Below, in pieces: positions 6,288 to 8,964 of a stretch of 8,964 nucleotides of DNA. A program made the translations under genes and the position numbers. A model generated the notes under the pieces. That model was not told the origin of the DNA and did no database searches. It saw only the letters and a program-made list of their open reading frames with translations. How positions within the stretch are numbered: the stretch's first letter is position 1; each line of letters opens with the position of its first letter. The DNA is from Betaproteobacteria bacterium (GTDB lineage Bacteria; Pseudomonadota; Gammaproteobacteria; Burkholderiales; Casimicrobiaceae), in the NCBI GenBank assembly GCA_005889025.1, contig VBCZ01000059.1:1-8964 (forward strand), in the 5' to 3' direction.

Positions 6288-6592
6288 ACCTCGTAACCTT
6301 ACCCATCGCCGAGCGCCATCGCCGAGGCAGGCGCTAACGTTGGTGGCGGCCGACGGCTAACAGGGGTGTGCGAGGCCGGGTGACAAGATCAGTCTGCGGG
6401 CGGCTGACGAGCAAGCGAGACAAATGCGGACGTGGTGCAAAACGCAGCGGAATCCGTGTGGGCCCGTCTGCGGCTTGCGCTTTGTGCCGTAACCGGATCG
6501 ACTTGACGTTGAACTAGCGACAAGGCCTGCGGACGGCGGTCCATTCGCCGTCCGCACCGTCCCGTGCGTGCTTACCCTATCCAGCAACAACA
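6288..6592. other. Intergenic region between receiver gene and tRNA terminator
   Basis: About 300 bases without a supported gene. Frames that run through here continue across the tRNA and are spurious. An imperfect structured stretch (AGCGCC 6312-6317 pairing with GGCGCT 6330-6335) lies after the receiver stop, without a T run. A perfect 10-bp hairpin lies at 6529-6555. Confidence 0.4.
6529..6555. repeat. Perfect 10-bp hairpin GCGGACGGCG / CGCCGTCCGC
   Basis: Ten-base arms are separated by seven bases. Neither side has a run of Ts, so it is not a standard intrinsic terminator. It lies about 40 bases beyond the tRNA terminator and could back it up, or help end transcription from the receiver operon. 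Confidence 0.5.
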
Positions 6593-6617
6593 AAGGCCGA
6601 CAGAGAGCGTCGGCCTT
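6593..6617 (-). terminator. Terminator hairpin of the tRNA-Ala gene
   Basis: Read on the minus strand, a perfect 9-bp stem (AAGGCCGAC / GTCGGCCTT) with a seven-base loop begins eight bases past the tRNA 3' end. It is followed by TGTTGTTG, a T-rich but interrupted tail. Position and shape fit an intrinsic terminator for the tRNA transcript. Confidence 0.8.
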
Positions 6618-6624
6618 CGGTATC

Positions 6625-6700
<76 letters not shown>

Positions 6701-6711
6701 ACAGGGCTAAA

Positions 6712-6741
6712 ATTATAGTCGATCCGCAGCTCAGGGGTAAA
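6712..6741 (-). promoter_or_regulatory. Sigma-70 promoter of tRNA-Ala
   Basis: On the minus strand, a perfect -10 TATAAT (6712-6717) and a -35-like TTTACC (6736-6741) are separated by 18 bases. The -10 ends 11 bases before the mature tRNA 5' end, giving a very short leader, as usual for a single tRNA gene. Confidence 0.8.
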
Positions 6742-6851
6742 CTCAGCGCCGCGGCAGCGAAGAGCACGGAGCGATCGCGCGCGACGGTTGACTGTTGTAA
6801 TGAGCTCGCGCTGGCAAACGACAAGCCCTATATATCACTCACGTTTCGAGC

Positions 6852-7778
6852 ATGAGTCATCTCATCAACTTGCTCCAGGAATTCGGGCTGGGCCTCGTAT
6901 TCGTCAACGTCCTGGCGTTGCAGGCGGGGCTGCCTGTGCCCGCGTACCCTGTGCTGATCGTGGCCGGCGCGTATGCGGCCATGGGCGGCAACCCACTGTG
7001 GACGCTGGTCGCGGTGGGCGTTCTCGCGTCGCTCATCGCCGACACGATGTGGTATGGGGCGGGGCGCAAATACGGCATGCGTATCCTGACCACGCTGTGC
7101 AGGGTGTCGCTGTCGCAGGACAGCTGCGTTCGCCAGACCGAGTCGATCTTTCAGCGATTCGGGCCGGGATCGATGCTTTTCGCCAAATTCGTTCCGGGAT
7201 TCGCATCGGTGGCGACCGCGCTCGCCGGCGCGCTGCGCCTTCCCTACTGGGTGTTTGTGCTGTTCGATGCGATAGGTGCAGCACTGTGGGTCGGCGTCGG
7301 AATCGGGCTGGGATATATTTTCCGAGACGCCATCGAGGAGCTGATGCTGAAGTTGAGCTCGCTCGGAAAATACGGACTCGCGCTCATCGTCGCCGGATTC
7401 GCCGTCTGGATCCTGATCAAATGGTTTCGCCGCTACATGTTCATCAAGCAGCTGCGCATGGATCGAGTGTCGGTGGACGAGCTGCGCGATTTGATCGCGG
7501 ACAATAAGGTCAACGCCATCGTCGATGTGCGATCGCCGCTGAGCCAAAAAGCAACGGGACGCATACCCGGCGCGCGGACGATCGATATGCAGAAAATCAG
7601 CGAAGGTTTCGAAGGGGTCGCGCCCGAAGGGGAAGTCATCGTGTATTGCGCGTGCCCGAACGAAGCCACCGCAGTCAAGGTCGCGCAAAAGCTCGCGAAG
7701 CTCGGCTACAAGCGCATCCGGCCGCTGCAGGGCGGGATCGACGCGTGGATCGAGGCGGGGCTGGAAGTCGAGCACTAG
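6852..7778 (+). CDS. DedA (VTT) membrane protein fused to a rhodanese domain
   Basis: A 308-residue two-domain protein. Residues about 5-195 are a DedA/VTT-type membrane domain. They hold the re-entrant segment GLPVPAYPVLIVAGAY (26-41), a helix about 50-68, the signature RFGPGSMLFAKFVPGF (102-117) with the conserved FVPG, a helix about 131-156 and a final helix about 174-192. DedA proteins of this superfamily act in membrane-lipid or undecaprenyl-phosphate flipping and membrane homeostasis. Residues about 205-306 are a rhodanese domain, with IVDVRSPL (223-230), GRIPGA (236-241) and the active-site loop YCACPNEA (265-272) with the likely catalytic C266, then LQGGIDAWIEAG (292-303). Rhodanese domains carry persulfide sulfur, here probably on the cytoplasmic side (inference). 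The fusion is recurrent in proteobacteria. The ribosome binding site is weak, but the start fits the family. The gene is divergent from tRNA-Ala. Confidence 0.93.
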   Translation: MSHLINLLQEFGLGLVFVNVLALQAGLPVPAYPVLIVAGAYAAMGGNPLWTLVAVGVLASLIADTMWYGAGRKYGMRILTTLCRVSLSQDSCVRQTESIFQRFGPGSMLFAKFVPGFASVATALAGALRLPYWVFVLFDAIGAALWVGVGIGLGYIFRDAIEELMLKLSSLGKYGLALIVAGFAVWILIKWFRRYMFIKQLRMDRVSVDELRDLIADNKVNAIVDVRSPLSQKATGRIPGARTIDMQKISEGFEGVAPEGEVIVYCACPNEATAVKVAQKLAKLGYKRIRPLQGGIDAWIEAGLEVEH

Positions 7779-7784
7779 CGCGTC

Positions 7785-7862
7785 AAATGGGGTCGGGTTA
7801 AGTTTTGGCTACGCTTGTTTTAATCGCGCCACAAGAATTCGAAATCTAACCTCACCCTATTT
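7785..7862. repeat. Degenerate long inverted repeat (REP/MITE-like)
   Basis: The arm AAATGGGGTCGGGTTA (7785-7800) faces TAACCTCACCCTATTT (7847-7862). Thirteen of 16 positions pair by Watson-Crick rules and two more as G-U in RNA. The 46-base spacer is A/T-richer than the flanks. Arms of the type 'GGGGTCAGGTT' are familiar from dispersed palindromic elements in betaproteobacterial genomes, so this may be a decayed copy. It sits just after the DedA-rhodanese stop and before ridA, and could also act as a bidirectional transcription end. Confidence 0.5.
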
Positions 7863-7904
7863 CCAGATTTCCAGAGCGCTAGAAAACCGGAACGCAGCCC
7901 AATG

Positions 7905-7912
7905 GGAGAAGG
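7905..7912 (+). promoter_or_regulatory. Ribosome binding site that decides the ridA start
   Basis: GGAGAAGG lies immediately before the ATG at 7914 and would be inside the coding region if the ATG at 7902 were used. It therefore favours MNKQAIHTKN as the N-terminus, in agreement with the family. Confidence 0.7.
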
Positions 7913-7913
7913 C

Positions 7914-8354
7914 ATGAACAAGCAAGCGATCCATACCAAGAATGCGCCTGCCGCGTTGGGGCCGTATTCCCAGGCCATTCGCTCCGGTTACACCGTATAC
8001 CTTTCCGGACAGCTGGGTCTCGATCCCGCCACCGGCAATCTTCGCGAAGGCGTCGAAGCGCAGGCTCGCCAGGTGTTCGACAACCTGCGCGGGGTCGCGG
8101 AAGCGGCAGGCGGCTCGCTCGACGATATGGTCAAGCTCTCGGTGCTGCTGGTCGATCTCGCGGATTTCGCCAAGGTCAACGACATCATGACGTCCTGCTT
8201 CAGGCCGCCTTATCCTGCCCGCGCGACCTATCAGGTTGCCGCGCTGCCGAAGGCCGCGCTGATCGAGGTGGAAGGCATCTTGCTGCTCAACCCCGCTTCG
8301 GAGCAGACGTGGCCGGGCGGCGGCTCACCCTTCGATAGCCGCAAGGGGCAGTAG
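7914..8354 (+). CDS. ridA: RidA family enamine/imine deaminase
   Basis: A 146-residue Rid (YjgF/YER057c/UK114) protein. Members hydrolyse reactive 2-aminoacrylate-type enamines/imines released by PLP enzymes such as threonine dehydratase, as trimers with active sites between subunits. Visible landmarks are NAPAALGPYSQAI (10-22) with Y18, VYLSGQLGLDP (28-38), KLSVLLVDLADFAKVN (74-89), and the active-site segment PARATYQVAALP (101-112) with the carboxylate-binding R103, then IEVEGI with E120. The residue matching Cys107 of E. coli RidA is replaced in the RATYQ segment, which is tolerated in the family. A tail of about 20 residues (LNPASEQTWPGGGSPF and on) exceeds the usual ~128 residues. It lies 14 bases before recG, a pairing often seen in betaproteobacteria, and is probably co-transcribed with it. 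Confidence 0.94.
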   Translation: MNKQAIHTKNAPAALGPYSQAIRSGYTVYLSGQLGLDPATGNLREGVEAQARQVFDNLRGVAEAAGGSLDDMVKLSVLLVDLADFAKVNDIMTSCFRPPYPARATYQVAALPKAALIEVEGILLLNPASEQTWPGGGSPFDSRKGQ

Positions 8355-8368
8355 CGCGGGTTCCGGCG

Positions 8369-8964
8369 GTGGCAAAAAAGCGGGCTGCGAGGCCGAAGGA
8401 AAGCAACACCCTCCAGGACAAGCTCGCGCGTCTCGGCATCGCGCGCGAGCAGGATCTCGTGCTGCATCTTCCCCTGCGCTACGAAGACCGCACGCACATA
8501 AGCCCTATCGGTTCGCTGAAGGCGGGGCAGGCGTGGCAAGTCGAAGGCCGCGTCGTCAACACCGAAATCCAGTATCGCGGCCGGCGCCAGCTCGTATGCC
8601 TTCTCGAGGATGGCGACGATCAGCTCGTGCTGCGTTTTTTTCATTTCTATCCCAATCAGCAGAAGGCCCTTGCACCCGGCAAGCGCGTTCGCGCCTTCGG
8701 CGAAGTGCGCGACGGTCAATTCGGCCTGGAGATGGTCCATCCTGCTTTTCAGATCATCGCTCCCGGCACGCCGTTGCCGGAACGCCTCACGCCTGTCTAT
8801 CCGACGACCGCAGGGCTCGCGCAGGACGTGCTGCGCAAGCTGGTTCATCACGCGCTGGCACGCGATCCGGCATTTCTCGCCGAGACGCTTCCGCCATGGA
8901 CGAGGGGGCCGCGGCGCTTGTGGGGATTTTCGCAAGCCGTCGCCTACCTGCACGAGCCTCCTCC
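8369..8964 (+). CDS. recG: RecG ATP-dependent DNA helicase, N-terminal part (runs off the edge)
   Basis: The first 198 codons of RecG, the helicase that remodels stalled replication forks and Holliday junctions. Seen here are the N-terminal helical segment LQDKLARLGI (15-24), the entry motif LVLHLPLRYEDRT (30-42) and the OB-fold wedge domain (about 50-135), including VEGRVVNTEIQYRGRRQL (58-75), LRFFHFYPNQQKAL (88-101) and GKRVRAFGEVRDGQFGLEMV (104-123). The pre-helicase motif LTPVYPTTAGL (140-150) follows. The helicase domains with Walker motifs lie beyond the window, and full length would be about 680 residues. The start is the GTG at 8369 (VAKKRAARPK, basic), because no in-frame ATG lies nearby and the domain begins soon after. 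Its ribosome binding site is weak, consistent with coupling to ridA 14 bases upstream. Confidence 0.93.
   Translation, partial: MAKKRAARPKESNTLQDKLARLGIAREQDLVLHLPLRYEDRTHISPIGSLKAGQAWQVEGRVVNTEIQYRGRRQLVCLLEDGDDQLVLRFFHFYPNQQKALAPGKRVRAFGEVRDGQFGLEMVHPAFQIIAPGTPLPERLTPVYPTTAGLAQDVLRKLVHHALARDPAFLAETLPPWTRGPRRLWGFSQAVAYLHEPP

Noticed and set aside
6788..6834. TTGACT (6788-6793) and TATATA (6829-6834) as a promoter for the DedA-rhodanese gene
   Set aside because: The spacing is 35 bases, about twice the workable distance, and neither box has a suitable partner at 16-18 bases.

Overview
The window is high-GC bacterial DNA with the look of a betaproteobacterial chromosome. That placement is an inference from gene content and codon style: a ridA-recG pair, a DedA membrane domain fused to a rhodanese domain, a small Lys/Ala-rich exported protein, a secreted protein ending in an aromatic/Cys motif, and a thioredoxin of the WCGHC type. 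No 16S rRNA or other decisive marker is present, so the genus is left open.

Layout, left to right. Positions 1-135 hold the last 44 codons of a protein resembling PhnD-type phosphate/phosphonate ABC-transporter binding proteins (+). It converges on an FMN-dependent alpha-hydroxy-acid oxidase/dehydrogenase (240-1409, -). A non-coding stretch then leads to a small exported Lys/Ala-repeat protein (1779-2189, +), closed by a strong intrinsic terminator (2223-2253). A DUF763 protein with a helix-hairpin-helix motif follows (2394-3572, +). It converges on a thioredoxin-family gene (-), and the two stop codons share a CTAG.

From about 3910 to 4940 the sequence is gene-poor. It contains what looks like the severed N-terminal part of a glycosyltransferase-like gene (4113-4475, -). 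Next come a small secreted protein with a C-terminal WYYC...CPKGW motif (4944-5318, +) and a two-gene unit: a 99-residue two-helix membrane protein (5557-5856) whose stop overlaps the GTG start of a stand-alone response-regulator receiver domain (5853-6287).

A tRNA-Ala(CGC) gene lies on the minus strand (6625-6700), with a clear promoter and a terminator hairpin. A divergent DedA-rhodanese fusion gene follows (6852-7778, +), and then a degenerate long inverted repeat (7785-7862). The window ends with ridA (7914-8354) and the 5' part of recG (8369 to the edge), which are closely spaced and probably co-transcribed.

The genes do not form one pathway. They are mostly single genes with housekeeping (tRNA-Ala, RidA, RecG), envelope/redox (DedA-rhodanese, thioredoxin, small exported proteins) or metabolic (hydroxy-acid oxidation) roles. 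I see no defence island, CRISPR array, insertion sequence or prophage. The least explained parts are the membrane-protein/receiver pair, the DUF763 gene, the glycosyltransferase remnant and the inverted-repeat element before ridA.
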